Shown here: piece by piece, positions 24,701-37,215 of the stretch
How the letters are laid out: every line of letters begins with the position of its first letter
Numbering within the stretch: the first letter of the stretch is position 1
Source: Trichoplax adhaerens
Lineage: Eukaryota > Placozoa > Uniplacotomia > Trichoplacea > Trichoplacidae
Reading direction: 5' to 3'
Length of the DNA stretch: 64,000 bases
NCBI RefSeq assembly: GCF_000150275.1
Contig: NW_002060979.1
Span: forward strand, 237,210-301,209
Notes under the pieces: generated by a model
Told to the model about the DNA's origin: nothing
Seen by the model: the letters and a program-made list of their open reading frames with translations, nothing else
Databases searched by the model: none
Made by a program: the position numbers and the translations under genes

Positions 24701-27700
24701 GAGATCTGCAATCCGTTTGCTTATCAACAGATATCGGTGCGAGTTTGCGCTTTCATCGATTCAGATTATATGTAGTTTTGTTAACTTACATGATTAATTT
24801 TGCATTGAATGCAATTGTAGACAAATTAGCAAAGGTGGAAGATGGGTTAACGAGACAATATAAGGTTCGCGATAATCTGCTAGGTAACGGAAAAGGTGCT
24901 GGTGGGCTTGATTCGGGATTCTTTAGCCATCTAGTTCGAAATTGGAAAATTGCAACTACTTCGTTTGAGGCATCACTTCAGTCGGAAATTGAGATCGATC
25001 AATCATATTTTGTAATTCTTTTTTTATTCTTAACTAGGAACAATACCATATGTTGATAAAATAACTGGATGATTATTTGTCTCTTAATCAGTATCCTAAA
25101 ATTAGGCGATTGAAGTCACTAAGTAAGATTGAAAACAATAATTTATCGAAGATTAAAAGATTAGCCAAGTTAAATGAAGGGACACATGATTCGCATTTAT
25201 TAGGTAACTTTAATCAAGATTGATATTTCTGCTCACTATTTTCTGATTAATAACAACGATATCGAAATAGAAAATAAAAAGGGCGATCAAGTATCTTCGT
25301 CTACTGCTGTATCCACTTCTTCTCAGGCTATTACAAAATCGGCCGAAGTTATATCAAAGAAGCGGAAAAAAAATTTTGGTAAGTTTCAATGGTATCAAGT
25401 ACGGTAACTGTTATTGAAATCCCTACCCTTACTTTTTTTACTGACAGTATATTAACGGGTTTACTTAGGCATTACGAAGGATGATAAATTGCTCAAGAAA
25501 CGTAAAAATTTATACACTCGCGAAGAAGAGGACATGGTAGCTAAAATAATTTAATAGCCTTGATAGCTTAATATTGTAAGTATTAGGCATCCTTTCATGG
25601 AGGCTAATTTTCATATATGTTACAGATTTTAATATGCCAAGCTGTTAAAATTGGCTTGCGGCAGATTGGAGTTGCGATTGGTTCTTGGTCCTTCATACGA
25701 GATGAAATTGAGCGATTACTTCCTGTCAGTATCACTTTTATCATAGAGTAGCGTATTAGCTGAAATATCTAATGACGGTTTAGGGAATTAGTTAATATAT
25801 TGTAGTTGTTATTCTATAGTATGCCGCTAGTAGGACCTCTGAAATGCTTCGACATCGCTATGATAAGCTTATAAAGAATCAAGAGTGTATGAGGAAACTA
25901 GATAAATATGTAAACGAAACTGTTAATGTCAATGTAAGATTTAGATCACTTCCTAATATACTTGGATAAAATCTATATTTAAGTCAATGTTATTATTTAG
26001 GCATGCACGATATTATACTGATAAGGGTTGCAATTTGTACATAGTCCGATTACATTAGCAACGCAAAACTGACACCGGAGGAAAAATTTAGATCGTCTGT
26101 GAAGTATCTGCTAAATGGAAGTGGACAATACCAACGTGATGAATTATTACCAGCCATCCAACATTATGGAAGGAATTCCAGATGGTTATGATGTTCAGTC
26201 AAGTGTAGGAAAGAAATCCCCCTATCTAATTATAATTGCACAAGCATTTATGATAATATGTATAAGCTGTGCTAACTGCAATCAATATGGATTCATTTTA
26301 GGTTACCGAAAGTTATCCAGCTGCCCTTGCGCCGAAAATTAAAAATGTTGCAGATATTACGCGTGGGGTTTTACAACAACTTTTAATGGTTTGTCATGAA
26401 TATTTTCGCCTGTATATTAGTTCATAGAACATGATATGATAACTAGCAAGAATTGACAACGAAAATTCATAATAAAGCATTTCTTTTCTAGGCCTCGCTG
26501 TCATTAAAGGGTGAACAATATAATTCTAATGATATCTATAGGCTTCTTCATACTTTTCCATCTGTAAGTTCTGCTTTTCGTCGACTATAAGTTTAGATTC
26601 AATTTTTAAAATTGTATAAGTAGGAAATGTTCTTTGTATGGGTAATTGCAGGCTGACTTAGAAAACGCCTTTGAAGATCTTAAGCAGCGAGGCTTGATTA
26701 AAAAGGTGACTAAATATTTATTAGGCTTAGAAATTAGTTGATCTTTAGAATCGGTTGCTATAAGCAATGTTGAGTAGCATTATAGTCAGCATATTGAATC
26801 TGGATGAGGTTAGATTGATAAAGTAATATTTAACTGCATTATACAATAACTCACTATCGAGTCAATCAAAGGTGGGGTTGAATATTATAATCGCCAGCAG
26901 TGCTGCGATAATTATTAAATAGAAGATATATTTTTAGCTGTAGCGTGTATTTGCTCTGCTTAAATGATTAATTACTGCTAGAATCAAGTTTATTAAATTA
27001 CGAAGCTATAACAAAAGTATTACAACGGCTTATTCGAGTTCCAAATGATCGTCATAATTAGTTCCGCAGTCGGGATCGCGCATCGGAAACATTAGCGACG
27101 TTTGGTAAACAATATGCAATGTCGCATAGGTATGGAATATTTCGGGATTGGACTTTACACATTCGCATACATTTAAGACTTTTTCTTCTTCACTTGTAAC
27201 TGATGTTAGGTATGATAGAAGACTATCGCATAAGATTCCGTTAACTATATTTTCTTCAGCTCAAGTCATTTCGAGTTTGTTATTAACTGTATCTTCTGGC
27301 AATAACAACTATTATAAATTTCCATTGCATTTGAATGGCGTAGAACTTGCTTGTCTGCTGTCATTATTAACTAGAGAGTTCGTAAGTAACGGAGTTTATA
27401 TAGCACAAAATTGAGTAAGGAAATATTTTTTGTTGTCATCATGTTACATAACTGTTGTAGTAACTTTGTTAATTTTTTGGTTAAAGATATCAATCAAGTT
27501 GGCGCTGCCTCAGCAAATTATATGCTTGAATGCTCAGAGTGATGATTCGACTGTTTATACGCAGAAAAAGACGTTATATGTAGGCAATAATGAAGTGTCT
27601 AACGAAAATTTGTTAGTTTGTGTCGAGAAGGAAATAGTTACAGAGAATGAAGGCGTTGGCGAATCATCTTTTGCTATTCGAAACACAACCACTTATGACA

Positions 27701-29192
27701 ATTTATTGCTAAATTCTTGTGATATTCAATGCCGAATTAAACAACAAAACTTTCGTGAGGATCAGATTACTGGCGAAGGTATTTCTGAAGACATGTTATC
27801 CTTCCGTAACGAAATAACAACGTCAGCAATCCAGCCGTGCGATACAAATATTGGCATGAAACTTCTTGGACAAAAATTTAGCTACGGTGAAGCATTATTA
27901 TCCTTGGTAAAGAATATTCTGAATATTGTCAGGAAAACGAATTCTATCGGAATAACTATTAAAGATTTAAAGGTGTTATATCATTACATGATTTCACGTT
28001 TGTAATAATCTATGATTTTTAATTTTTTAAAATTGAAGCTAGCATTGAAGGTCCTTGTTGTTTATAACGTGTTTTTACAGGCAAAATTAACCCCTTGTAA
28101 CGACGATTATGTTCATACATTAGATGAAGTATTGCGAGATCTTATCAATTTAGAAATGGTATGGCTACAAAGCTGCCTTATAGGAAGATGTTTGTTATGT
28201 TTTGATTATTGTATCGCATCTATTTTTATGCAGGTTTACATGATTGGATTTACTGAGAAGCGCATTGTGGCAAATGATTTTATAAAGCCTTGGTCATTTA
28301 GAATAATAAATGTACAGTGAGATATTTATTATCAATCTTACTACGGTACTAATAAATAGCTAAAATTTCATTTGTATTTCATTCTACTTATTAGAGTGAT
28401 GAAACTGATAATAAAGGTATCTGTAGCGATACCGAAAATCTAAGGTTAGAAAATGGAGTGTAGCCATTCCATTTTGTTTATCGGATGTTCTATAACAAAA
28501 TTAAATTTGTTCTATAATTAGTAAATTATTTATTGGAAAACCATGGTATAATGCTCGCGGACAGATGGTTAAAGACACAATATTGCAATACGAGCAGTCT
28601 ATCCTTTTATACATTTTGACCAATCCTGGCGTGACCAAGGTAAAAATGCTAGCAATCAAGACTGTGTAATATCTCAAAATATAATCTGACAATATGATCA
28701 ATTATGTCTTACAATAGATGAAAATTATCGACAGATTTAAAGACGTGATACACGATAGTGTAATTTTGGACATACTTGAGGTAAAATTGGACTAGATATC
28801 ATCGATAATGGTTAAAAAATAGACATATTTGATTCATGTTTTCCTAATTAACTGTGCTTAACCCTATAATTATTCTTAACGTATTTAATAGGCATTACTT
28901 GGTAGTTCCTGTATTCATCGAGAAATGTATGCACAACCAACTAAAATTACATTATTTTCATGTCCGGAAGACTCAATGCTTCGACCAGTTTCTACCAGTG
29001 AGTCTCAATTCATGAATGTTATTATATTGCTATGACAAAGGTTGCAATTATTAATTGTACGTCTATGATATAATTGAATTTTTTATGACTATTTTTTTGC
29101 CAGGTTTGCATTGTATGGACACAAATGAAGATTATCACGTATATTTTCCGATGGAAAATTGCCTTGACATCTTCACTAGTCGTGGCCAATAA
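18778..29192 (+). CDS. GTF3C1: General transcription factor 3C subunit 1 (TFIIIC220, B-block binding subunit)
   Basis: Nuclear TFIIIC subunit that binds the B box of tRNA-type Pol III promoters. The first 15 exons were read with exact phase (677 codons): 18778-18897, 19056-19282, 19849-20031, 20444-20690, 20921-21097, 21168-21345, 21882-21988, 22089-22207, 22332-22418, 22534-22667, 22731-22825, 22933-22997, 23122-23200, 23290-23391, 23496-23606. Later exons include 23719-, 23872-24084, 24212-, 24636-25011, 25092-25203, 25271-25378, 25469-25536, 25626-25724, 25820-25933, 28522-28639, 28718-28780, 28892-28997 and 29104-29192. Recognisable segments: the EIALEGLEG start, DGIRGSCRDYY-type region (NGIRGSCRDYYTRDKI), LLERIGRARWRGETQ winged helix, YGYLPKMLRLKLAH, FWRDLQSVCL, GAGGLDSGFFSHLVRNWK, basic KKRKKNFG, a C-terminal GKPWYNARGQM module and a final VYFPMENCLDIF. 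Exon joins near 24.36-24.63 and 26.2-28.4 kb are not resolved. Confidence 0.93.
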
Positions 29193-30405
29193 TTTAATGT
29201 ATGATCACCATAATAAGAGCATTACGATGGTAGGAATTTTTGTAGCACTTGATTGTGTCTTTTTCTAGGCTGCAAACGAATATATATATATACATCGCAC
29301 ATCTAATGATAGCATCTGCAGTGCAATCTAGTCGTAGACTGCAACATACTGTATTCTATATTATGATATTAGCACATTCTACCTAATATGCATTTGAACT
29401 TTAAGATTATTGTTCTCAGGATGATTATTATGTTCGATATATCTATACAATAAAATATTTGAAAATTAAATATTCGTCTACGATCAAATCGAGCTATCCA
29501 AACGTGGCTATTTTATAGAAGCATTGAGGTCTGTTATATGATCTATGGATGGACAATGTGACATTTTAAATGCCTACTGCAGTACCTACGCTGCCTTGTC
29601 TTTACTTCCAACTAGTTAGAATAATGTCGAATTTTAGATAGTAGGATAGCGTATACAGTACTGTCTTATAAGTGATTGAATTTATCTAAGAAACGATAGG
29701 ATTGGTCGAAATGTTCGTGATGTGTTATCGTGGAAATTGATAAATAAGATGAAATTTAAATATTAAAGTAGCATCTGTTATGTACATTAATATTGTGAAT
29801 GGAATCTTTTAAAGTCTTGGCCGAGTTGTATAAAATAGCTACCATTTAAGCAGTAATTTTTATTATTATCTTTTTAAATAATGTATAATGGTTCTATGGC
29901 ATTATTGTTTAAATTATATTTTAAGCTATTCTTATTAGCCTCTTCATTTCTATAAGAGAAACAAATAAATTTGCCAACAATCATCTTTTATTGATAGGAG
30001 TAACAAAACATCACTATAGTAGACACATTATTGCAGAGATGATGTCTATTGTATTACCTTAGTCATGGAAGTTTAAAAATAAAAATGTAAAAAATGTTTT
30101 AAAGTAAGATAATTAAGTAATTTATAAATAGGACGCAAAGTGTAGATCTTAGTATTGAGTAAGTTCATGAACAAAAAGGCTGGTAGCAGTCGAATTAGGG
30201 AGATAACTAACTTTTCAATGTTGACTTAGGTAGTCTATAGCAATCGTTTCCTATACATCTGGTCTTTTCGATGTATTGTATTAAGATATTTTAAAATTCC
30301 TTACTGGGTAAAACCGACTATAAGAATTACAAGGTGAGGGTGAAAGCGCAAAAGAGTAAAAGAAGAGTGAAATAAAAGGGGAAAGAAACCGTTGCTAATG
30401 AAATT
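29193..30405. other. Intergenic spacer between GTF3C1 and the NB-ARC/TPR gene
   Basis: AT-rich, with a short (TA)n run near 29280 and an AATAAA at about 29451 that could serve GTF3C1. The purine-rich stretch at about 30335-30405 is probably the leader of the next gene. No coding exon was seen. Confidence 0.45.
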
Positions 30406-33400
30406 ATGATCATGAAACTAGAAGATGATCAAGTGGATAAAGTAGACAGGAAAACATCTCTATCGAGTGATGGTAGCAACGGGATTCTGGCTAGTATAGA
30501 AGATAAAATTGATCAAGATGATCTAAATCAATTGAAGCCAGTTATAAACGACATACGATCAATAACATCGTCTACGGTGGACAGAAATGTTAGAACCATT
30601 ATTGATATATTAAGTGGCAACAAACAAGACGGTCGAAAATTTGACTATAAACGATACTTCAAAACAGCAACAATATGTCGGCAAATCTTAGTAGAAATAT
30701 TATCGTATTACCCTCTAACTTGTCAACAAATTGAATTATTATTACCCTCTGTTCGTTTACTCACTGATAAATTTCGTGAAATAATTAACTTTGAAGAGAA
30801 AGATCAGCAAGCTGAAAGTTGTTATGATGACCAGTTAGGAAAGGATAATTCTAAATATCAACAGCGATCATCCGTTGATCTCTTATCGATATATGCTACC
30901 TTTATGGAATTATTAATTATCGAAGATTTAATCCGCCAAAGTACCAGTTTACATCCAGTTCACGTTGCATATTGCTATGCTCAATGGTATCATCGTTGTC
31001 ATCAAATTTTACGTAATAATAACCGTAAAATATTATTTGAATTAATGATGGACTTGAAAGACCATCTTATTGACTATCAATACTGCTATATAGCAATAGA
31101 TTGTTTAAGTCAAATCATTCAATCATCATATTGTTCTTATGATCTAAAATTGATCGCTATTTATGGTACTGAATATCAACCTAGTATTGCTAAAGTCAGT
31201 ATATTAGGTTATAAAGATTTATTAGATTACTGCCTTCATCGTTTACCTTATAATACTCGGCAACTTAAAATTGTTGTCTATAAGTGGCTAATGGATATGC
31301 TAACGATTATACAACTTCCGTCATTATCCGATACATTACGAAAGCCCCTTTATGATGAATTAAAGCAACGTCTAGTCTGTATTCCCGCTGAGATACGACA
31401 CCAATGCCTTCAAGATTCATTGATTACTGATTCACAGCTTCAATTAATTCTACAAGAATCTGAGACTCCCCATAGCCCGCAACGAGAGCAGCAAGGTCGA
31501 CAAAAGCAACATGAAAACCATCGAGAACAACACCAAGAACAACAACGACAACAACAGGAACAGCAGCAGCGGCAACAACAGCAATATTATCGATGCTTCA
31601 TCGATAATATTGAACTACCTAATTCTATTATCGGTCAACCATTTCAATTAATATGTTTGCCTAGTCGATTTCCTAACTTTATGAGAAACCATGATCATTT
31701 AATGGGTATTGAAAGTCAGTTAAAAAAAAATAAAAATTGCGCTATTCAAGGTGAGTCTGGTCTTGGTAAGACAACACTTGCAATTGAATACGCTCATCAG
31801 CATCGCCATTTTTATGATATTATTTATTATTTCGACGCCTCCAGTATATTATCTTTGCAACGGGATTTTATTAGATTAGGTATCGAGTTATGTCGTAGTA
31901 GTCGAGTTCATTCTTTTCGATTTACCTTATATGAAAATTTATGCCAACTGCTAGGTCATTATAATGATATCGCGATCAATCCTCATGACTATAATTATTA
32001 TGATGATAAAATAATATCCTTGATGGACAGGATCTATTACGATCATGGTTGGATATTTCATCCATGGTTGAAATCATTTATTAGCCTAATCATTGATATT
32101 TTACAAAGTCATCATTCTGCTTTATTAATTTTTGATGATATTAGATACCTACAGTGGATAAAAACCTATCTACCAGGTGGAGAGAATATTCATGTCATTC
32201 TTGTTTTTGATCAAGTCCATAATGATGATACAATCAGATTTATTAAAGTTAAACCGTTATCGTCGGAAATATCGCGTCGATATTTACAGAAAGTTCCTCT
32301 GGCCAAGACAACAACATCCAATGACGATACTCAAGCTTCAGCAGCTGCTACGACCAATGCTACTGCTATAGCTACTACTACCAATGCTACTACTACTACT
32401 ACTGCTACTACTAATAGTAGTACTACGGTTAATACTAATACTAATCAAAACGGTCAAAATGGTGGTAGGAGAATATCTCGACAATATCTTAACCGTCTAA
32501 ATGATTCATCGCCATTAACAATATTAACAGAATTATGTCATGGCTGTCCATTATTATTGCACTTTATTCGGTCCTATACTCAAGTAAGTCATATTACATT
32601 AGGTGATTATTATCAAGAAGTTGTAAATGATATTGCTCCGTTAACCTACTCTAATCAATCAAATCGCCATCTAATGACCGTTGCAGTAGCAATAATCTTA
32701 GTCAAACCAGCTGTTACCTCCATATTTCAACAGTATCCAATTGCAGCAGAATTGTTAACCTTTATTTCATTTGTATCACCGCGACATATTGATAAAATTG
32801 AATTGCTCCATTACCTAAATTATAATAGCCATAGTCGCCAGGACTTGAATTTTGCTATTCAAATACTCTATAATTATGGTATGATTAATGAAAGTTGCCA
32901 TGGTTACCGTATTCATTCCATTATTCAAAATGTTGTCCATATGAAATTGAAAGATGAGAAAATCTATCAACAAACTATCGATTCTATCTTAACCTATTTC
33001 TTACATCAATTTGAAGAATTAGAAAAGATCTCAACCCTCTATCCATATTACAATCGACACCAATTCTATTATGAATTGGTTGTCCATGCCGAATATTGTT
33101 GTCGTTATGCTAATGGCAATCATCATAATTTAGCTGAAATTGCGGCCAAAATTAAATTACATTTAGCTAAATGTTACTTACAGTCCTACTGTTATACACA
33201 AGCAGACGACTATTGCCAAGCGTCATTACAATATTTCATGAATCATGATGGTGTAAATGATAGTAAAACGTGCCAATGTTATGATATTTTAGCTCGTATC
33301 GATTATGCCACTGGTCAATTTCAATCAGCATTAGATTATCTTCAGTTATCGTTAAAATGTAAGCAAGAGTTGTTAGAGCAATCGCATCATATACAATTTA

Positions 33401-35085
33401 TTCCTTATTATCGACAATTATTTCAAGTTTATTGCCGTTTACATCGATATGGCGATGCTAAATCAACATTACAATCACTTGAAACAGCTTATCGAGATAA
33501 TTCCAAATCAAATAGGCTAGCTCAACTTTATTGTCATTATGATTATATTTCATTCTATTATTTTCAAGGTAATTATGACCAAGCACTAACTCATTGCCAA
33601 CATGGGGTTGATTATGTTAGCAGGATCAATCCACAAGATGAGCGACTAATACAGCAATTAAAATATCACTCAGGCTTAATATATTTAGCCATGGCTGATA
33701 TCCATTGGAGTCAAAGTCAATTAACTAAAGCAAGTCAATACCTTAATCAGTCACAAACTATCCTAAAAGTGATAACATTAGATAAGCACTTTTGTCGTAG
33801 CCGTATTGCATTATTACATGGACTAATTGCCCTTTCGCAAGGTAAATATGATGACGCATTAAATAACGGTAAACAAGCCCTCAGCAATGCCATTATCAAT
33901 TACGGCGGTAAACATATTTATGTCGCTCGATTGCAAGATATCATGGGAGATATTTATAAGAGATTACCCGAGCAAAACGAGTTGGCATTGAAATCATATA
34001 ATGCGGCAATATTATTAAAGAAAGGAATTTTAAACGCTGAAAATGCGGATATAACAAATACTTATATTAAATTAGGTGGACTATTGCGTATGATGGGTAA
34101 ATTTGATAAAGCAATTACCTTACTAGAGAAAGCATTAAATCTTCAAAAAACAATCTTTGGAGATCATCACTTTCAATTAAGTACAACTTATGATGTAATA
34201 GGGCGTATACATACCGCAACTCAAGATTACGTTTTAGCACGACGATATATTGCGACAGCTATCCAAATTAAACAAGCAGCATTTGGTGATAATCATTTCA
34301 ATCTTGCGAATAGTTATAATTTTCTAGGTGAAACTTATAGTATTGATGGTAATCATATACAATCACTCGATCATTTTGGTACAGCTGTAGCACTAGCTAT
34401 GCAAGTCGATGATTCTAATGTATTTGAATTAGCACGTTATTTTAATAATCATGCTGTTGCAATCTTTAATACAAGATCCAATTATGAAGATGAAAACGAA
34501 CGTATCGAGTTAGTTTTCTATTTCTTAAATCAGTCATTAAAGTTAAAATTGCAATCACGAGGTGAATACAGTCGTGAAGTTGAAGAATGTTATCAAAATT
34601 TTGCTAATTTCTATCAACGCCTAGCTATTAATGAAGAACAAAAGGTGGATGAATCAATAAGTAATAGAGAGATACAGGATACTCAACTCCGACAAGCACT
34701 GGATTATTATAAGAAGATTCTAAAGATCCAATTAAAAGTTCATAGCAACGATAGCTTAGAAATTATTGAAACATGTCGCAATATTGTTATAATTCTCATT
34801 CGTTTTAATGAATACGATGACGCCCTAGAGCATCAAAAAATGATATTAGAAGTTTATATGAGACGTATAGGAAACGAAAATATTCAAGTTGCAATGTGTT
34901 ATTATGAAATGGGTGAAAGTTATAACCGGCTACAAGATAAGAAAATGGCTAATTTATGCTTACAAAAAGCTCTAGCAGTTGGTAATAATTGCGAAGATTT
35001 AAGAGAAGACTTTTTAGGCGAGATTAAGGCTAAAATTAAAGAGATTAATCTACAAAATAAATCACGATTATGCACTCTAATCTAA
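30406..35085 (+). CDS. NB-ARC (STAND) NTPase with C-terminal TPR repeats, intronless
   Basis: One uninterrupted 1559-codon frame in a region where other genes have many introns. Residues 1-350 are helical and match nothing I recognise. Residues 359-396 are a Gln-rich tract. The NB-ARC core begins near 430: P-loop GESGLGKTT at about 449-457, Walker B LLIFDDI at about 573, and a GCPLLLHF motif near 711 equivalent to the GxP motif of NB-ARC. A Thr/Asn/Ala tract at about 635-690, built on ACT/GCT codons, splits the core. From about 890 to 1540 tetratricopeptide repeats follow, of kinesin-light-chain-like spacing (ALNLQKTIFGDHHFQLS, AIQIKQAAFGDNHFNLANSY). STAND proteins of this shape are ATP-switched signalling scaffolds; the ligand is unknown. 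No signal peptide or membrane segment. The start is the first of two close ATGs (30406, 30412). Confidence 0.9.
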   Translation: MIMKLEDDQVDKVDRKTSLSSDGSNGILASIEDKIDQDDLNQLKPVINDIRSITSSTVDRNVRTIIDILSGNKQDGRKFDYKRYFKTATICRQILVEILSYYPLTCQQIELLLPSVRLLTDKFREIINFEEKDQQAESCYDDQLGKDNSKYQQRSSVDLLSIYATFMELLIIEDLIRQSTSLHPVHVAYCYAQWYHRCHQILRNNNRKILFELMMDLKDHLIDYQYCYIAIDCLSQIIQSSYCSYDLKLIAIYGTEYQPSIAKVSILGYKDLLDYCLHRLPYNTRQLKIVVYKWLMDMLTIIQLPSLSDTLRKPLYDELKQRLVCIPAEIRHQCLQDSLITDSQLQLILQESETPHSPQREQQGRQKQHENHREQHQEQQRQQQEQQQRQQQQYYRCFIDNIELPNSIIGQPFQLICLPSRFPNFMRNHDHLMGIESQLKKNKNCAIQGESGLGKTTLAIEYAHQHRHFYDIIYYFDASSILSLQRDFIRLGIELCRSSRVHSFRFTLYENLCQLLGHYNDIAINPHDYNYYDDKIISLMDRIYYDHGWIFHPWLKSFISLIIDILQSHHSALLIFDDIRYLQWIKTYLPGGENIHVILVFDQVHNDDTIRFIKVKPLSSEISRRYLQKVPLAKTTTSNDDTQASAAATTNATAIATTTNATTTTTATTNSSTTVNTNTNQNGQNGGRRISRQYLNRLNDSSPLTILTELCHGCPLLLHFIRSYTQVSHITLGDYYQEVVNDIAPLTYSNQSNRHLMTVAVAIILVKPAVTSIFQQYPIAAELLTFISFVSPRHIDKIELLHYLNYNSHSRQDLNFAIQILYNYGMINESCHGYRIHSIIQNVVHMKLKDEKIYQQTIDSILTYFLHQFEELEKISTLYPYYNRHQFYYELVVHAEYCCRYANGNHHNLAEIAAKIKLHLAKCYLQSYCYTQADDYCQASLQYFMNHDGVNDSKTCQCYDILARIDYATGQFQSALDYLQLSLKCKQELLEQSHHIQFIPYYRQLFQVYCRLHRYGDAKSTLQSLETAYRDNSKSNRLAQLYCHYDYISFYYFQGNYDQALTHCQHGVDYVSRINPQDERLIQQLKYHSGLIYLAMADIHWSQSQLTKASQYLNQSQTILKVITLDKHFCRSRIALLHGLIALSQGKYDDALNNGKQALSNAIINYGGKHIYVARLQDIMGDIYKRLPEQNELALKSYNAAILLKKGILNAENADITNTYIKLGGLLRMMGKFDKAITLLEKALNLQKTIFGDHHFQLSTTYDVIGRIHTATQDYVLARRYIATAIQIKQAAFGDNHFNLANSYNFLGETYSIDGNHIQSLDHFGTAVALAMQVDDSNVFELARYFNNHAVAIFNTRSNYEDENERIELVFYFLNQSLKLKLQSRGEYSREVEECYQNFANFYQRLAINEEQKVDESISNREIQDTQLRQALDYYKKILKIQLKVHSNDSLEIIETCRNIVIILIRFNEYDDALEHQKMILEVYMRRIGNENIQVAMCYYEMGESYNRLQDKKMANLCLQKALAVGNNCEDLREDFLGEIKAKIKEINLQNKSRLCTLI

Positions 35086-36600
35086 AATTAGTTGACTTGA
35101 ACTTGCTCTATTGATTAATTTATTGGCAACGTATTAGATATTGGTAACGATGGATAGCATTGATGAGAGGATTTCTAGTACGAGATGAGGACTAAAGTAA
35201 GAGTAAAATCAGAATTTGTACTCTGATCTTATTTATTTGATTAGCATTTACTCTATTACTCATAAATACTAGTAACAAATATCAAAAATTGAAGAGATTT
35301 TTAGTACAAAATTAAGACTTCAATTACTGTATTAATTAAACTAAGATTTACATTTTATTCTAACTTACTTTTAATTTAATTGGGTAAAATTCACACCTTT
35401 GAATAGTAAAATTCATTTTATTACTTGCTGTTGAATTTAAACTTGACAAGTTACGTTACTTATGAATGATCATTAAGCAACGTTATTTAAAAATTATGAA
35501 CATAAGTAATTACTTAATAAAATGTCATCTGTTTCGTAATGCATAGCATTTACCTATCGAATTAAAATTAAAAATTATAATTTCCCCTGTTCTCTATTTT
35601 AAATTAAATGACTATAGTAGATGTAATTGATATCATGATCTAAAAATTGGCTATTAGGTTATTGAAAGCTTTGTATTTTTTAATCATGGAAGTATATGAC
35701 AATCTACCTTAGCTCACAAAAAGTTCGATTATAACTTGAATTAAACCCAAAATTTTTTCATTCAGTAAAGAGCATTACATCATAAATTGGAGCATCTTTT
35801 CTTACTTTATTAATCGTATCTTTGTAGCAAGACTATGAAGCTTTAACAACAGTAACCTATTTTAATGAGCCAATGCAATAGTTAATTAGTATTTATATCA
35901 CAGTGATAGTTACAAATTCAGATATAGGTTGTGATCTTACTAAATTATTTTACTCACGAAAGTCAACTTGTAGCATTTCTATTTCGTTACATTAATTAAA
36001 TGCGAAAATTTTATATTTAATAAGAATATTAAAATTTTGTCCTAACACATTAAATTTAAAGTTTTAAGGGTAGACCGTGTATGAATAAATTCTAATCTTA
36101 TTGAACTAATTTATTCTTGCAATTCTTCATTCATAACCAGTTCAACAAGTTAGTTAATGTACAACTATTTCTAATACAATAAAGTATTCAAGTTTTATCT
36201 CAATAGATTTAAAGGCGGCTTATAAAATATACAAGGACTATCGCGTTAATCTTTTATGATCATTGCTTAAAATTAGCTAGTACCATCAGATCCGCAATTA
36301 ATGTACCGTAATATGTTTATTTCTGGCTGTATCTAATTAAGAAGGCCAAAAGACCGATTTTAAAGGACAATACTTTATTAAAAAATTTATTACATAAAAT
36401 TGCAAGTCGCTTCTTTGAGCAGACAAAGCCGAATCTAAATCTCTTCAATAAACTGTTACTGTTCAAAACTTTGTTTGAATAGAACTTTTCGTACTCCAAT
36501 ATGTATTTCAAACGTCTAAATCTGTTAGAACCCTAAAGGTGATAATATTATTAATGTACAGTAGGCAAAACTTAGAAAGGAATCGAAGTTCACTAACGCA
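35086..36600. other. Gene-free stretch downstream of the NB-ARC/TPR gene
   Basis: Very AT-rich with stops in all frames. AATAAA occurs near 35516, a possible poly(A) signal. Nothing else stands out. Confidence 0.45.
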
Positions 36601-36607
36601 AAAATAT

Positions 36608-37215
36608 GACCTTGTTACAGTGTTATATACTGTATTACAGTAGAAATATCTATGTTAGGATAATTCTATTAGACTATCCTTATTTAGTTAACTTCTAATT
36701 TGGATATACTGTGTTTTAATATAGCATTGACTTTTTATGACAGTGACACTTATACACATACTGAAATTAATAGTTATAATAGGGAATGCAAATCATCTGC
36801 TTACAGTTCGAATCATTGTGATTGTAATTTACTTATGGTAGACTGTAAATTATCATGGAAATGTTCCGTGATAGGACATATCGTAATCTGACTATTCTGT
36901 ATTAGTCATTACATGTCTATGTTCGTAAATACTGTTGTCTGCATTAAGGGAGCAGTAGCTATAATTAATATCTAATTCAGTAAATGATTCCGAGGTTAAT
37001 TGTATTAACTATGACTCATGAACTATTGAGGAACAGTATATAAATGCAGTATATCGTGAAATAAAGTAGAATTCTCCAACTTAGTGTTTAACGTAAAATA
37101 CGAGGCGTTTAAGTCTTTGTGTAGTCTGCTAGTAGAGCAAAAGTGTATGTGATAGTGCAGATATCGTTCTTTGATACATGGTTCAAGGAATTGACTTATT
37201 GATCGTATATTGCGT
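36608..37215 (+). repeat. Dispersed repeat, copy A (about 600 bp)
   Basis: Matches, in inverted orientation, the sequence at 55125-55712. Shared strings include TATATACTGTATTA, GAAATATCTATGTTAGGA, AACTTCTAATTTGGATAT, ACTGAAATTAA, GTCATTACATG-like, GGCGTTTAAGTCTTTGTGTAGTCT and TGATACATGGTTCA. Part of it also matches both arms of the fold-back at 56030-56310. Open frame 36700-36891 falls inside. No transposase is visible, so it is a non-autonomous element or a relic. Confidence 0.75.

Noticed and set aside
32177-32371. 64-codon frame inside the NB-ARC/TPR gene
   Set aside because: Out-of-frame shadow of the long coding sequence.
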